The notes under the pieces: generated by a model
The model's input: the letters and a program-made list of their open reading frames with translations, nothing else
Told to the model about the DNA's origin: nothing
The model's database searches: none
In this document: piece after piece, positions 25,171 through 33,502 of the stretch
Layout: each line of letters begins with the position of its first letter
Numbering within the stretch: position 1 is the stretch's first letter
Assembly (NCBI RefSeq): GCF_040877505.1
Contig: NZ_JBBDNQ010000010.1
Span: 1 to 64,000 of the forward strand
DNA from: Pseudohongiella sp040877505
Lineage (GTDB): Bacteria; Pseudomonadota; Gammaproteobacteria; Pseudomonadales; Pseudohongiellaceae
DNA: 64,000 nucleotides
Reading direction: 5' to 3'
Translations under genes and position numbers: made by a program

Positions 25171-27705
25171 TTACTGGCCCTGGTAGCCCGGGCCGGGAAT
25201 AAATTCACCGGTGATGATGGTGGGCACGCTGTATATCAGTTGCACACCATTGCGGGTAACGAATTCATAATCCATGATGCCGTCGCTGTTGTTATCCACG
25301 GCGCGCAGGCCGACATCCCAGGGGTTACCGTTAAAGGCCAGCAGGTTGTTGTCGGCTGGCTGCAGTGGCGTCACGAAGTAGCTGGGCCGGAAGCTGCCAA
25401 CGCCTTCGATGCTGATGACGCCGCTGAACCGATTGGTGGTGACGTTCAGGCCGTCGGCCTGAAGCATTGCGTACAAAGTTGTGTCGTCGATGGCGGGGGA
25501 GATCCGCTGGGTGACACCGTTGCTGCACTCTGCGATAAAGGCAACTTCTGACGCGACCGGGTAAACGGGTGTTGCGTCTTTAATGGTCACCTCACTGCAA
25601 TCGCCGTCGCCCCCGCTGATATCCTCAAATCCGAACGCCCCTGCGAACCGCTCGCCATTGCCCAACTCAATAGACAGGACTCCGTCGTTGCGCAGGCTGG
25701 GAACGTAACCCATGTCTATAACCGCACTAAACAGCGCGTCGGTATTTACCGGGATGGCGGACAGGTCCAGCGCCAGGCCGTCGGTGTAGATAAGGTGCGC
25801 GCCGTTGGAGGTCTCTACCATGCCGGTAAGGTCCTCTGAGGGCAAAAATCGCACGGCGGTAAGCTGTGTCAGGTACTGCTCGCCGTTGGGCATGGTGATC
25901 AGAATTTCACCGCTGTCCGGGTCGCGGTCAATGAGCGGGGAGGCCGTTGCCGCAAGGATATTGCTTGCTTCTGGCGGCGCTGTCATCCGCTTGAGCATGG
26001 CGATTTTCAATTTTTCGTCGGAGAATTTGCCGCTGGTATCTATTTTTTTCTCATCAAATTTTGACACTTCACTTTGTTGTTTCTTCGAGGCGGCGTTCGC
26101 AGCCAGCTTGCCCCGCAACAGCTCCTCTTTTTGCTGTTTGACGGCTAATTTTGCTGACCTGTGCTCGATCTCCTGAAGCTTGCGGCGTCGAACTTGCTCC
26201 TCGAGTTTATCAAAATCCTTGAACTCCTCGGAGGTCTCCTGCTCGGTCATATCCCGGTGTTTCATCAGCAACGAGGCAAATTCCTGTGTTGTGCTGCCAT
26301 CAAGTTTAACGCCCAGGTCAAGCTGCATGGACGCGATGCTGCCCAGAAGTTCCTTGTTTTTATACGCAACTTCCTGCTGACTGATTTTGCTCTGCACCTG
26401 TGTTTGTGATTTCAGCAGCCGAACCATGTCTTCTTTTAGTGCGTTCTGCTGCGCGGTCGAAAGCAGCAGTCGTTGAATCAGCTGAGTTTGTCGCTGTGCT
26501 TCCAGTTGTTTCTGCTTCATTTCCTCCATCATGTTGTTCTGGGCTTCAAGCAGATGTCTGCTGATAGCGCCGGGATCTGTCATGTTCTGATTGGCGATCT
26601 GGGTGACCAGTTCAGTTGTGCCGGTCAGCGAATCGATGACAACGATTGTTTGTGGAACGGTTAACTGGTCTGCGATCTGTCGGGATTGGGTGTTGATACC
26701 GAATGCACGTAAAATGAAGTTGTTGCGGGCGCTCGGGTCGACACCGGACACAGACTGGTCGCCAGCGTCAGACACAAACTGGGCGTCAGCGTCGAGAATG
26801 GATTGCTGAAACGTATCAGCGGCGCTGGGAGGCGTAGCTTCTTCGGTCTCATCGGATGTCTCTTCTTCTGCGCAGTCCTCGGACAGCAAGGTAAATGCGG
26901 CGCCCGGCTCTCCCGGGTCTGCACCCAGCTGCAAAATGCCACTGATGGCGTAGGCAGAGCTGAAGGCGGCGGCCAATGTGCCCGACAGGGTAAAATTAGC
27001 GTCGCTTTGTGAGCTCGGAGAATTGGTGCAGGTGGTTTGCATGCGCGGGAGTGCGGTGAAACTCTGCCCATCCTGGACGCCGAAGGCTACGTTGTCGGTA
27101 AGTGGTTGCATAACGAGGCGTATGTTGATGTTGCGCGCATCGTTGAGGTCACCAAAAGTTTTCAGAAAATCGACAACCGCAGAATTGCCTTGTAGCTCGT
27201 ATAACGCGTCGGGCATGCGAATGTATATTTCTTCATCGGGAGAGAGCGCGCCGTTACCTGCGTCAAAGGTGGCGGTTCGGGTATCAGTACCATTTGTAAC
27301 GACCAATTGTGTTGACTCGCTGTCGTCAATGACAATTGTATCGAGTTCATCGTCCTTGATCGTGATGCTGACGGCGCCCAGACCAGCCTCCAGCCTCGCT
27401 TCAGTGTCCTGGTCCTGCAGTATAAGACCCAGGCGCAGCTTGTATTCGCCGTCAGCCAAACCGAGGGCCTGCAGAGCGAGCGGTATTTCAAGGGCGCTGG
27501 TTTGCGAAAGCAATTTTTCGGGCGTCAGGTTGAACTTGCCAAAAGAACCATTACTTTGCACGTTAACCGTGACCGGATTGTCGGACAGGCTGATATCAAG
27601 CTTATTGCCCACCAGGCTGAACCCGTCAGCAGCAGCCGATGCGCTGAAGGTGGTAATGGCAGAGGCTAGCAGCGCTCTTGTCAAAAACGGTATAGGTCTG
27701 ATCAT
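25171..27705 (-). CDS. Large exported protein of unknown function with central coiled coil
   Basis: 844 residues; no family recognised. A signal peptide is clear (residues 1 to about 26, ending SASAAA). Residues about 27-290 look like beta-rich exported domains with many Asp/Thr/Asn. An acidic spacer follows (EEETSDETEEA, about 275-290). Residues about 385-590 are rich in Gln, Lys, Glu and Leu and should form a long coiled coil, including segments such as EEQVRRRKLQEIEHRSAKL. The C-terminal part (about 600-844) returns to beta-rich sequence with repeated GVLSIELGNGERF / GVISIEGVGSF-type motifs, suggesting two related subdomains. No catalytic motif is seen, and only three or four cysteines are spread widely. 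It is monocistronic and flanked by dispersed palindromes on both sides. Confidence 0.8.
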   Translation of the reverse strand: MIRPIPFLTRALLASAITTFSASAAADGFSLVGNKLDISLSDNPVTVNVQSNGSFGKFNLTPEKLLSQTSALEIPLALQALGLADGEYKLRLGLILQDQDTEARLEAGLGAVSITIKDDELDTIVIDDSESTQLVVTNGTDTRTATFDAGNGALSPDEEIYIRMPDALYELQGNSAVVDFLKTFGDLNDARNINIRLVMQPLTDNVAFGVQDGQSFTALPRMQTTCTNSPSSQSDANFTLSGTLAAAFSSAYAISGILQLGADPGEPGAAFTLLSEDCAEEETSDETEEATPPSAADTFQQSILDADAQFVSDAGDQSVSGVDPSARNNFILRAFGINTQSRQIADQLTVPQTIVVIDSLTGTTELVTQIANQNMTDPGAISRHLLEAQNNMMEEMKQKQLEAQRQTQLIQRLLLSTAQQNALKEDMVRLLKSQTQVQSKISQQEVAYKNKELLGSIASMQLDLGVKLDGSTTQEFASLLMKHRDMTEQETSEEFKDFDKLEEQVRRRKLQEIEHRSAKLAVKQQKEELLRGKLAANAASKKQQSEVSKFDEKKIDTSGKFSDEKLKIAMLKRMTAPPEASNILAATASPLIDRDPDSGEILITMPNGEQYLTQLTAVRFLPSEDLTGMVETSNGAHLIYTDGLALDLSAIPVNTDALFSAVIDMGYVPSLRNDGVLSIELGNGERFAGAFGFEDISGGDGDCSEVTIKDATPVYPVASEVAFIAECSNGVTQRISPAIDDTTLYAMLQADGLNVTTNRFSGVISIEGVGSFRPSYFVTPLQPADNNLLAFNGNPWDVGLRAVDNNSDGIMDYEFVTRNGVQLIYSVPTIITGEFIPGPGYQGQ

Positions 27706-27745
27706 GATCTACGGTCCCTGTAAAAAAGTCCAACCTTAAAGAAGA

Positions 27746-27838
27746 ATGGGGACGGAGGGAATACTTTTTAACCAACAGTGGTTAAAAAGTATTCCCTCCG
27801 TCCCCATTCTTTCAAAAAAGTATTCCCTCCGTCCCCAT
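27746..27838. repeat. Dispersed palindromic repeat, copy 8, plus extra right arm
   Basis: Left arm 27746-27769, centre AACCAACAGTGGTT (27770-27783), right arm 27784-27807, then a second right arm at 27815-27838 in direct orientation. It sits between two minus-strand genes. The TAA stop of the deacetylase (27842-27844) follows the last arm after only three bases. Confidence 0.9.
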
Positions 27839-27841
27839 TCT

Positions 27842-28978
27842 TTAGTCTGCATTATCGGGCGTGGGGCGGGTCCAGAACTTGTTGAACCAGTAGTAGCGGT
27901 CCGTGCCGCGTTTGGGTGCGGTGCAGATGTAGCCGAAACGGCGGGCGTCGAAGGTGTTGCCTTCGGCGGGCTGGATGGTGAAGTGGGCTGCCTCGCGATC
28001 GATCCAGTCCAGTTCCAGCGGCTCACCGCCCGCGTAGCAGCCCAGCTGCGAGACGTTGAAATCGCCGGCCAGTTGCAGGGTGACGGCGGGGCGGCGGCTG
28101 TCGGTAATGGGTGAGCGCGGCTCCTGGACCTTGATTTCAAACGCCAGGCTCTGCAGTTTGGTTGCGGCCGATTCTATGTCGGCGTAAAAGCCCGCCAACG
28201 GGAAACGCGGCAGGGCGGTCATGTCGGAATGATAACCCACGGCGCCTGAATTCTGCGCCAGACCCACAAAACCCTCGTCCTCGATCATGGCGGTAATATC
28301 GGTATCAAATTCGCCATAGGGGTAGGCCAGGATTTTGTGATCCTGGCCGGTCTCATCCCTGATGCGTTGCTGGGCGTGTAATAACTCCTCACGCAGGCGC
28401 TGCAGGCGTTCGGCATTGCTCTCCCCGGGCAAAGCGTCAATCATGTGCGGGTGGTGCACCATGTGGTTGGCGATTATCACGCCAGCGTCAGACATCGCGC
28501 GGATCTGGTCCCAGCTCAGGTAGCCGGCCTGGTTGTCATCAATGGGCTGGGTGCTGACGAACAGCGTCATCGGAAAACCGAATTCCTGCAGCATCGGCAG
28601 GCCGTTGGTGTAAATCGACTCATAAGCATCATCAAAGGTCAGCGCTGCCACCCGTTCGGGCATGTCTTCCCGGTTTTGCAGTGCCGCCAGCAGGCGGTCC
28701 AGTGGCCACACCGCAAAGTCATTGTCACGCAGGTACTCCAACTGGGTGCGCAACTCGTCCGGGGTCAGACTGGTTGAGCGTGGGGTGGCGTCAGAGACGT
28801 GGTGATAGGTGGCAATGACCGCATGTTGCGCCCGGGCTTGCGGGCTGCAACCAGCCACCATGGCTGCCATCAGGGCCAATGCGGTTACCCGTGCCATGAC
28901 CCGCGCGACAGAACCGAAGCCCGGCGTCCGGATGCTGGGTTGATCAAAAAGGGTCTGCCGCTTTGTTTGAATGCGCAT
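27842..28978 (-). CDS. Lipoprotein polysaccharide deacetylase (NodB domain)
   Basis: A 378-residue carbohydrate esterase 4-type deacetylase. The N terminus has a long charged stretch, then a hydrophobic segment and the lipobox MVAGC with Cys44. The protein is therefore probably anchored by lipid to the inner or outer membrane. Motif 1 is TFDD at 114-117 (metal-binding Asp) and motif 2 is NHMVHHPH with H172 and H176, the spacing of NodB/PgaB enzymes. A C-terminal domain of about 120 residues beyond the NodB fold is not recognised. Likely substrates are N-acetylglucosamine polymers of the envelope, but this is inference. ATG 28978 has AGGAG 6 bases upstream; the open frame extends to 29026, and an internal ATG nearer the hydrophobic segment is also possible. 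Confidence 0.85.
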   Translation of the reverse strand: MRIQTKRQTLFDQPSIRTPGFGSVARVMARVTALALMAAMVAGCSPQARAQHAVIATYHHVSDATPRSTSLTPDELRTQLEYLRDNDFAVWPLDRLLAALQNREDMPERVAALTFDDAYESIYTNGLPMLQEFGFPMTLFVSTQPIDDNQAGYLSWDQIRAMSDAGVIIANHMVHHPHMIDALPGESNAERLQRLREELLHAQQRIRDETGQDHKILAYPYGEFDTDITAMIEDEGFVGLAQNSGAVGYHSDMTALPRFPLAGFYADIESAATKLQSLAFEIKVQEPRSPITDSRRPAVTLQLAGDFNVSQLGCYAGGEPLELDWIDREAAHFTIQPAEGNTFDARRFGYICTAPKRGTDRYYWFNKFWTRPTPDNAD

Positions 28979-29359
28979 AACAACTCCTCTGCACAATGGT
29001 GTCGAATCCCTGATCTTACCCGACATCAGCGTCCCGATTCTATCCGCATGACCGGTGTTGCGACCTTGAACCGGGGTTCTGTGCTTTGACCGTTGTCAGT
29101 CTTGTCGGTTTGCCCGTAAATGTCTCATTTGCGCACAGTTTTGCTTTATGTAGACGGGTGGTTGTGGTATAAATGCGCCCGCTGCAAAACCGGGTGCCTT
29201 CTGCTGAAGTTCTGCTGAAGTCATCCAGCCTGCCGCGAAACTTAAAACTTAACGTCACACATGCACCGACACATGTTCTTGGGTGCCCGTCATAGCGTCA
29301 GCGAAGGTGGGTTAGATCATGGGGTGTATGGAGGCCTAACCCGAAATAAGGTAAATATC
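28979..29359. other. Divergent intergenic region and rpsB leader
   Basis: These 381 bases separate the minus-strand deacetylase from rpsB. The right part carries the rpsB promoter (29145-29174) and an untranslated leader of about 180 bases. In other gammaproteobacteria the rpsB leader is a conserved structured RNA through which S2 represses its own translation. The leader here has the right length and position, but I could not verify its fold. I see no gene. Confidence 0.6.
29145..29174 (+). promoter_or_regulatory. rpsB promoter with extended -10 and GC-rich discriminator
   Basis: TGGTATAAAT (29165-29174) is an extended -10 element. It is followed directly by GCGCCCGC, a GC-rich discriminator typical of stringently controlled ribosomal promoters. 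The -35 is weak (TTTATG at 29145-29150, 17-base spacing). Confidence 0.6.
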
Positions 29360-30232
29360 ATGACTGTAGTATCAATGAAAGACATGCTCAAGGCTGGCGT
29401 CCACTTTGGCCACCAGACCCGTTACTGGAACCCCAAGATGAAGCCTTTCATCTTCGGCGCGCGTAACAAGATCCACATCGTTAACCTGGAGCACACCGTG
29501 CCCGCGTTCAACGAAGCCCTGGCTGCCATTCAGAATCTGGCCGGTGGCAACAAAAAAATTCTGTTTGTCGGCACCAAGCGCGCTGCAGGTAAGATCATCA
29601 AAGAGCAGGCCGAACGCGCTGGCATGCCTTATGTTGATCATCGCTGGCTCGGCGGCATGCTGACCAACTACAAAACCATCCGTGGTTCCATCAAGCGTCT
29701 GCGTGACCTGGAAGCCCAGGAAACCGACGGTACGCTGGAGCGTCTGACCAAGAAAGAAGCACTGATGCGTCGCCGTGCCAAAGACAAGCTGGATCGCAGC
29801 ATCGGTGGTATCAAGGATATGGCGGGTCTGCCTGATGCACTGTTTGTGATCGATGTTGATCACGAGCGCATCGCGGTGACAGAAGCCAACAGCCTGCGCA
29901 TCCCCGTGATCGGTGTGGTTGATACCAACAGCAACCCTGACGGCATTGACTACCCGATTCCCGGTAACGATGACGCCCAGCGCGCCATCCTGCTGTACGC
30001 GACAGCTGTGGCCGATGCCTGCCTGGCGGGCCGCACCAAGGGCAACCTGGTCAGCGACAGCGACTTCGTTGAAGTAGACGAGACGGCTGAAGCAGCGGCG
30101 GCGGCAAAAGCGCCTGCGGCTGAGAAAGCGCCTGCAGCCGAGAAAGCACCTGCGGCAGAAGCGGAAGCGCCTGTGGCAGAAGCAGCGCCAGCGGCGAAAG
30201 AACCCGCTGCAGATTCGGAGAAGCCGGCCTGA
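29360..30232 (+). CDS. rpsB: 30S ribosomal protein S2
   Basis: A 290-residue S2, an essential small-subunit protein that binds late and contacts S1. Residues 1 to about 240 are canonical (start MTVVSMKDMLKAGVHFGHQT, core WLGGMLTNYKTIRGSIKRL, and GIDYPIPGNDDA near the end). Residues about 242-290 form an extra Ala/Pro/Glu/Lys-rich tail with AAEKAP repeats; E. coli S2 stops at 241. The ATG at 29360 has AAGG 9 bases upstream; an in-frame extension to 29261 lies in the leader. It heads rpsB-tsf and is separated from tsf by two hairpins. Confidence 0.97.
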   Translation: MTVVSMKDMLKAGVHFGHQTRYWNPKMKPFIFGARNKIHIVNLEHTVPAFNEALAAIQNLAGGNKKILFVGTKRAAGKIIKEQAERAGMPYVDHRWLGGMLTNYKTIRGSIKRLRDLEAQETDGTLERLTKKEALMRRRAKDKLDRSIGGIKDMAGLPDALFVIDVDHERIAVTEANSLRIPVIGVVDTNSNPDGIDYPIPGNDDAQRAILLYATAVADACLAGRTKGNLVSDSDFVEVDETAEAAAAAKAPAAEKAPAAEKAPAAEAEAPVAEAAPAAKEPAADSEKPA

Positions 30233-30235
30233 TGC

Positions 30236-30268
30236 GGTTGAGGGTGTCGGCCCCCGACACCCTCAACC
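30236..30268 (+). other. Strong hairpin directly after rpsB
   Basis: Perfect 15-bp stem (GGTTGAGGGTGTCGG at 30236-30250, complement at 30254-30268) with a 3-base CCC loop, starting 3 bases after the rpsB stop and without a U-tract. It may protect the rpsB message end or serve as a processing site. Confidence 0.75.
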
Positions 30269-30318
30269 CAAGCGACCCGACATACTCCGTTGGCAGATTA
30301 TTGAACATTATCTGCTTG

Positions 30319-30345
30319 AAAAAAGGGGCCTCGCCCCTTTTTTTT
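30319..30345 (+). terminator. Intrinsic terminator/attenuator between rpsB and tsf
   Basis: GGGGC (30325-30329), 3-base loop, GCCCC (30333-30337), preceded by an A run and followed by eight T (30338-30345). Placed between rpsB and tsf, it should reduce read-through into tsf, as a partial terminator does in E. coli. Confidence 0.85.
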
Positions 30346-30395
30346 AACAATTTTTCAGCAAACTTTATTCAAGAATTCTAGTGAGGCTATCGCAA

Positions 30396-31265
30396 ATGGC
30401 GAATATTACAGCAGGCATGGTTAAAGAGTTACGTGAGCGCACCGGACTGGGCATGATGGATTGCAAAAAAGCCCTGGTGGAAGCCGACGGTGACATGGAA
30501 AAAGCGATCGAAGACATGCGCAAAGCCAGCGGCCTGAAAGCAGCCAAAAAAGCCGGCCGCACGGCCGCTGAAGGCGTTGTCAAAACCCGCGTGGCTGATG
30601 ACAACAGCTATGGCGTGATCATTGAAATTAACAGCGAAACCGATTTTGTTGCCCGTGATGACAGTTTCCTGGCCTTTGCTGATGACTGCCTGAACCAGGC
30701 GTTTGACAACAAACAGAGTGATGCCGCAGCGTTGGCTGCCAGCGTGGAAGATGCGCGCTCTGCCCTGGTGCAGAAAATAGGCGAGAACATCAATCTGCGT
30801 CGGGTGAGCGTTGTTGATGCGGATGTGGTTGATACCTACGTACACAGCAACAACCGCATTGCGGTGCTGGTTGCCCTGAAAGGCGGCGACGCTGATCTGG
30901 CCCGTGATGTTGCCATGCACGTGGCGGCTTCGAACCCCATGGTTGTGCGCGCCAGCGACGTACCGGCGGATGTTCTGGATAAAGAACGTGAAATCTACTC
31001 TGCGCAGGCAGCTGAAAGCGGCAAACCGGCTGAAATCGTGGAAAAGATGGTCGAAGGCCGTATTCGCAAATATGTCGCCGAAATCACGTTGCTGGAGCAG
31101 GCCTTTGTCAAAGACCCTGACCTGACAGTCGGCGCCCTGCTGAAAAAGGCTGGCGCGGATGTCGTGAGCTTTGTACGCTACGAAGTCGGCGAAGGCATCG
31201 AGAAAGAAGTGGTCGACTTTGCTGAAGAAGTTGCCGCGCAGGCAGCGGCCTCGAAAAAGCAATAA
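30396..31265 (+). CDS. tsf: Translation elongation factor Ts
   Basis: A 289-residue guanine nucleotide exchange factor for EF-Tu. The N-terminal UBA-like region shows VKELRERTGLGMMDCKKAL, followed by the core TDFVARDDSF segment that inserts into EF-Tu (TDFVAR motif). The coiled-coil and C-terminal modules follow. The length fits the family (283 in E. coli). ATG 30396 has GAGG 9 bases upstream; five codons of open frame before it are not needed. It follows rpsB after the terminator and precedes pyrH. Confidence 0.97.
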   Translation: MANITAGMVKELRERTGLGMMDCKKALVEADGDMEKAIEDMRKASGLKAAKKAGRTAAEGVVKTRVADDNSYGVIIEINSETDFVARDDSFLAFADDCLNQAFDNKQSDAAALAASVEDARSALVQKIGENINLRRVSVVDADVVDTYVHSNNRIAVLVALKGGDADLARDVAMHVAASNPMVVRASDVPADVLDKEREIYSAQAAESGKPAEIVEKMVEGRIRKYVAEITLLEQAFVKDPDLTVGALLKKAGADVVSFVRYEVGEGIEKEVVDFAEEVAAQAAASKKQ

Positions 31266-31297
31266 ACAGCTTTGGTCGCCCCTTAATACAACCGCTA

Positions 31298-31322
31298 GGG
31301 GACGGAGCTTCGCTCAGTCCCC
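31298..31322 (+). other. Hairpin between tsf and pyrH
   Basis: GGGGAC (31298-31303) pairs with GTCCCC (31317-31322), and GAGC (31305-31308) with GCTC (31312-31315) around a 3-base loop; one G-A mismatch separates the two stems. There is no U-tract. The first ten bases (GGGGACGGAG) equal the core of the dispersed repeat arms, perhaps by chance. Confidence 0.6.
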
Positions 31323-31360
31323 GAGCAAACAGAATCGAACCAAACTGAATCGGACCTGAC

Positions 31361-32119
31361 ATGGCTAAAACTGAGAAAAAGTATAAACGCATACTCTTGA
31401 AGCTCAGTGGCGAGGCGCTGACGGGCGAGGCCGATTTTGGCATCGACCCCAAAGTGCTGGACCGCATGGCAGTTGAAATCGGCCAGCTTGTGGGGCTTGG
31501 CATTGAAATTGGCGTGGTCATTGGCGGTGGTAATCTGTTCCGCGGGGCGGCACTGCATGCTGCTGGCATGGAGCGGGTCACCGGCGATCACATGGGCATG
31601 CTGGCCACGGTGATGAATGCGCTGGCCATGCGCGATGCGCTGGAGCGGGCCGGCATCTCGACCCGGGTGATGTCGGCCATCCCGATGAGCGGCGTGGTTG
31701 AACACTACGATCGTCGCGCAGCGATTCGCCATCTGCGCTCCGGCGACGTGGTCATCTTTGCTGCCGGTACCGGTAACCCGTTTTTCACCACCGATTCTGC
31801 CGCCTGTTTGCGCGGTATCGAAATTGATGCCGGTCTTATCCTGAAAGCCACCAAGGTAGACGGCGTATATTCTGCCGATCCCATGCGTGTGCCCGATGCC
31901 GTCAAGTATGATTATCTGACTTTTGATGAAGTACTGGACAAAAAACTGGGAGTGATGGACCTGACAGCGATCTGTCTGGTGCGTGACCACGATATTCCGG
32001 TGTGTGTATTCAATATGCAGAAGCCGGGATCATTATTGAACAATGTGATGGGCCTGACCGATGGTACCTTGATAGGTGTGGTTCGCCCGAGCGAGTCTGG
32101 TGGCGAAACCGCCAATTAA
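31361..32119 (+). CDS. pyrH: UMP kinase
   Basis: A 252-residue hexameric kinase making UDP from UMP in pyrimidine synthesis. It belongs to the amino acid kinase fold, seen in KLSGEAL (14-20), the glycine loop VIGGGNLFRG, the UMP-binding GTGNPFFTTDSAA and the late KATKVDGVYSADP segment. Length and motifs are normal. It stands between tsf and frr in the conserved translation/envelope block and probably shares transcripts with frr (10-base gap). Confidence 0.97.
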   Translation: MAKTEKKYKRILLKLSGEALTGEADFGIDPKVLDRMAVEIGQLVGLGIEIGVVIGGGNLFRGAALHAAGMERVTGDHMGMLATVMNALAMRDALERAGISTRVMSAIPMSGVVEHYDRRAAIRHLRSGDVVIFAAGTGNPFFTTDSAACLRGIEIDAGLILKATKVDGVYSADPMRVPDAVKYDYLTFDEVLDKKLGVMDLTAICLVRDHDIPVCVFNMQKPGSLLNNVMGLTDGTLIGVVRPSESGGETAN

Positions 32120-32129
32120 GGGGATCAGC

Positions 32130-32687
32130 ATGATTGACGAAATAATCGATGATGCCAGTGAGCGGATGGAAAAATCACTGCATTCACTGGAAATTGCATT
32201 CAACAAAATACGTACCGGCCGCGCTCATCCGGGTATTCTGGACACGGTCATGGTGCCTTATTACGGCGCCGACACACCCTTGAACCAGTTGGCCAATATT
32301 ACTGTGGAAGAGGGGCGTTTGCTGGTCATTGTGCCCTGGGAGCGGGCGCTGATCACCGAGGTGGAAAAAGCCATTCTCAAATCCGATCTGGGTTTGAACC
32401 CGTCCAACAACGGTGAATCCATCCGTCTGCCGATGCCTGCGTTGACAGAGGAAACCCGTCGCGATTACACCAAGCAGGCCAAGCACGAAGCCGAAAATGC
32501 GCGCGTTGCCATCCGCAATATACGCCGCGATGCCAACAGCACTATCAAGGATCTTCTCAAAGATAAAGAGATCAGCGAAGATGATCAGCATCGGGCTGAG
32601 GAACGCATCCAGAAACTGACCGACAAGTACATCGCGTCTGTCGAAGCCACGTTCGGCGCAAAAGAGAAAGACCTGCTGTCTATCTGA
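32130..32687 (+). CDS. frr: Ribosome recycling factor
   Basis: A 185-residue factor that splits post-termination ribosomes together with EF-G. The helical bundle sequence is typical: RTGRAHPGILD near residues 29-39, RLPMPALTEETRR in the hinge domain and the C-terminal basic helices with KDLLKDKEISEDD. ATG 32130 has AAGGGG 7-10 bases upstream. A longer in-frame stretch back to 32076 overlaps pyrH and is not needed. Confidence 0.97.
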   Translation: MIDEIIDDASERMEKSLHSLEIAFNKIRTGRAHPGILDTVMVPYYGADTPLNQLANITVEEGRLLVIVPWERALITEVEKAILKSDLGLNPSNNGESIRLPMPALTEETRRDYTKQAKHEAENARVAIRNIRRDANSTIKDLLKDKEISEDDQHRAEERIQKLTDKYIASVEATFGAKEKDLLSI

Positions 32688-32737
32688 TTGATGGTCGGCA
32701 CGACAGCTCAAGCCATGGATGCGTGAGGAGACGTCAA

Positions 32738-33502
32738 ATGGGAGAGGTAAAAGCAGGCACTGTACCCAGACACATCGCGTTTATCATGGATGGCAATAAT
32801 CGCTGGGCAAAGTCGCGCGGGCTGGGCGGCGGTGCTGGTCACCGTGCCGGGGCCGAGGCGGCACGGGATGTGGTTTACGCCTGTGTCGAGCGTAATATCG
32901 AGCACCTGACCCTGTTTGCGTTCAGTAGTGAGAACTGGCTGCGTCCCCGCAAAGAAGTACGCGGCCTGATGGCGTTGTTTTTGAGTGTCCTGCAGCGCCA
33001 TGAAATCAATCAGCTGCATGAGCGTAATGTGCGGCTGCGTTTTATCGGTAACCGTGCCAGTTTTTCGCCACGGCTGCAGAAAAATATGGCCGACGTGGAA
33101 TGCCTGACGCGGGATAACACGGGTACCGTGGTAACGGTGGCGGCGGACTACGGTGGCCAATGGGACATCGCTCAGGCCTGTCGGCGCATCGCCGATAACG
33201 TTCAGCAGGGCACCCTTCAGGCTGCTGATATCACGCCCGACACGGTACAGCAATATGTCTGTCTGGCTGACGTTCCCCCCCCGGATCTGTGCATACGCAC
33301 GGGTGGCGAGCAGCGCATCAGCAACTTCCTGTTGTGGCAGTTTGCCTACACCGAGCTGTATTTTACCGATATCTACTGGCCGGATTTTAACGCCAACTCG
33401 TTGCGAGAGGCGCTTGACAACTTCAGCGGACGCAAGCGTCGTTACGGCGGTCAGTCTGACAGTGACGAAGTCACCGATGCCGAGGGGACGCAGATTGCTT
33501 AA
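32738..33502 (+). CDS. uppS: Undecaprenyl diphosphate synthase
   Basis: A 254-residue cis-prenyltransferase that extends FPP with IPP to the C55 carrier lipid for peptidoglycan and O-antigen synthesis. The catalytic Asp18 lies in the signature FIMDGNNRWAK. The conserved FAFSSENW, RTGGEQRISNFLLWQ and FTDIYWPDF segments follow. ATG 32738 has GAGGAGA 7 bases upstream. Together with cdsA, dxr and later ispD/ispF this window holds most of the lipid-carrier and isoprenoid genes. Confidence 0.96.
   Translation: MGEVKAGTVPRHIAFIMDGNNRWAKSRGLGGGAGHRAGAEAARDVVYACVERNIEHLTLFAFSSENWLRPRKEVRGLMALFLSVLQRHEINQLHERNVRLRFIGNRASFSPRLQKNMADVECLTRDNTGTVVTVAADYGGQWDIAQACRRIADNVQQGTLQAADITPDTVQQYVCLADVPPPDLCIRTGGEQRISNFLLWQFAYTELYFTDIYWPDFNANSLREALDNFSGRKRRYGGQSDSDEVTDAEGTQIA

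Noticed and set aside
94..27838. CRISPR array
   Set aside because: The repeats are palindromic, far apart, and lack regular spacers or cas genes.
94..27838. Ordinary rho-independent terminators as the explanation of the palindromes
   Set aside because: Several copies have no U-tract after the stem, half copies exist that cannot fold, and the sequence is conserved far beyond what a terminator needs.
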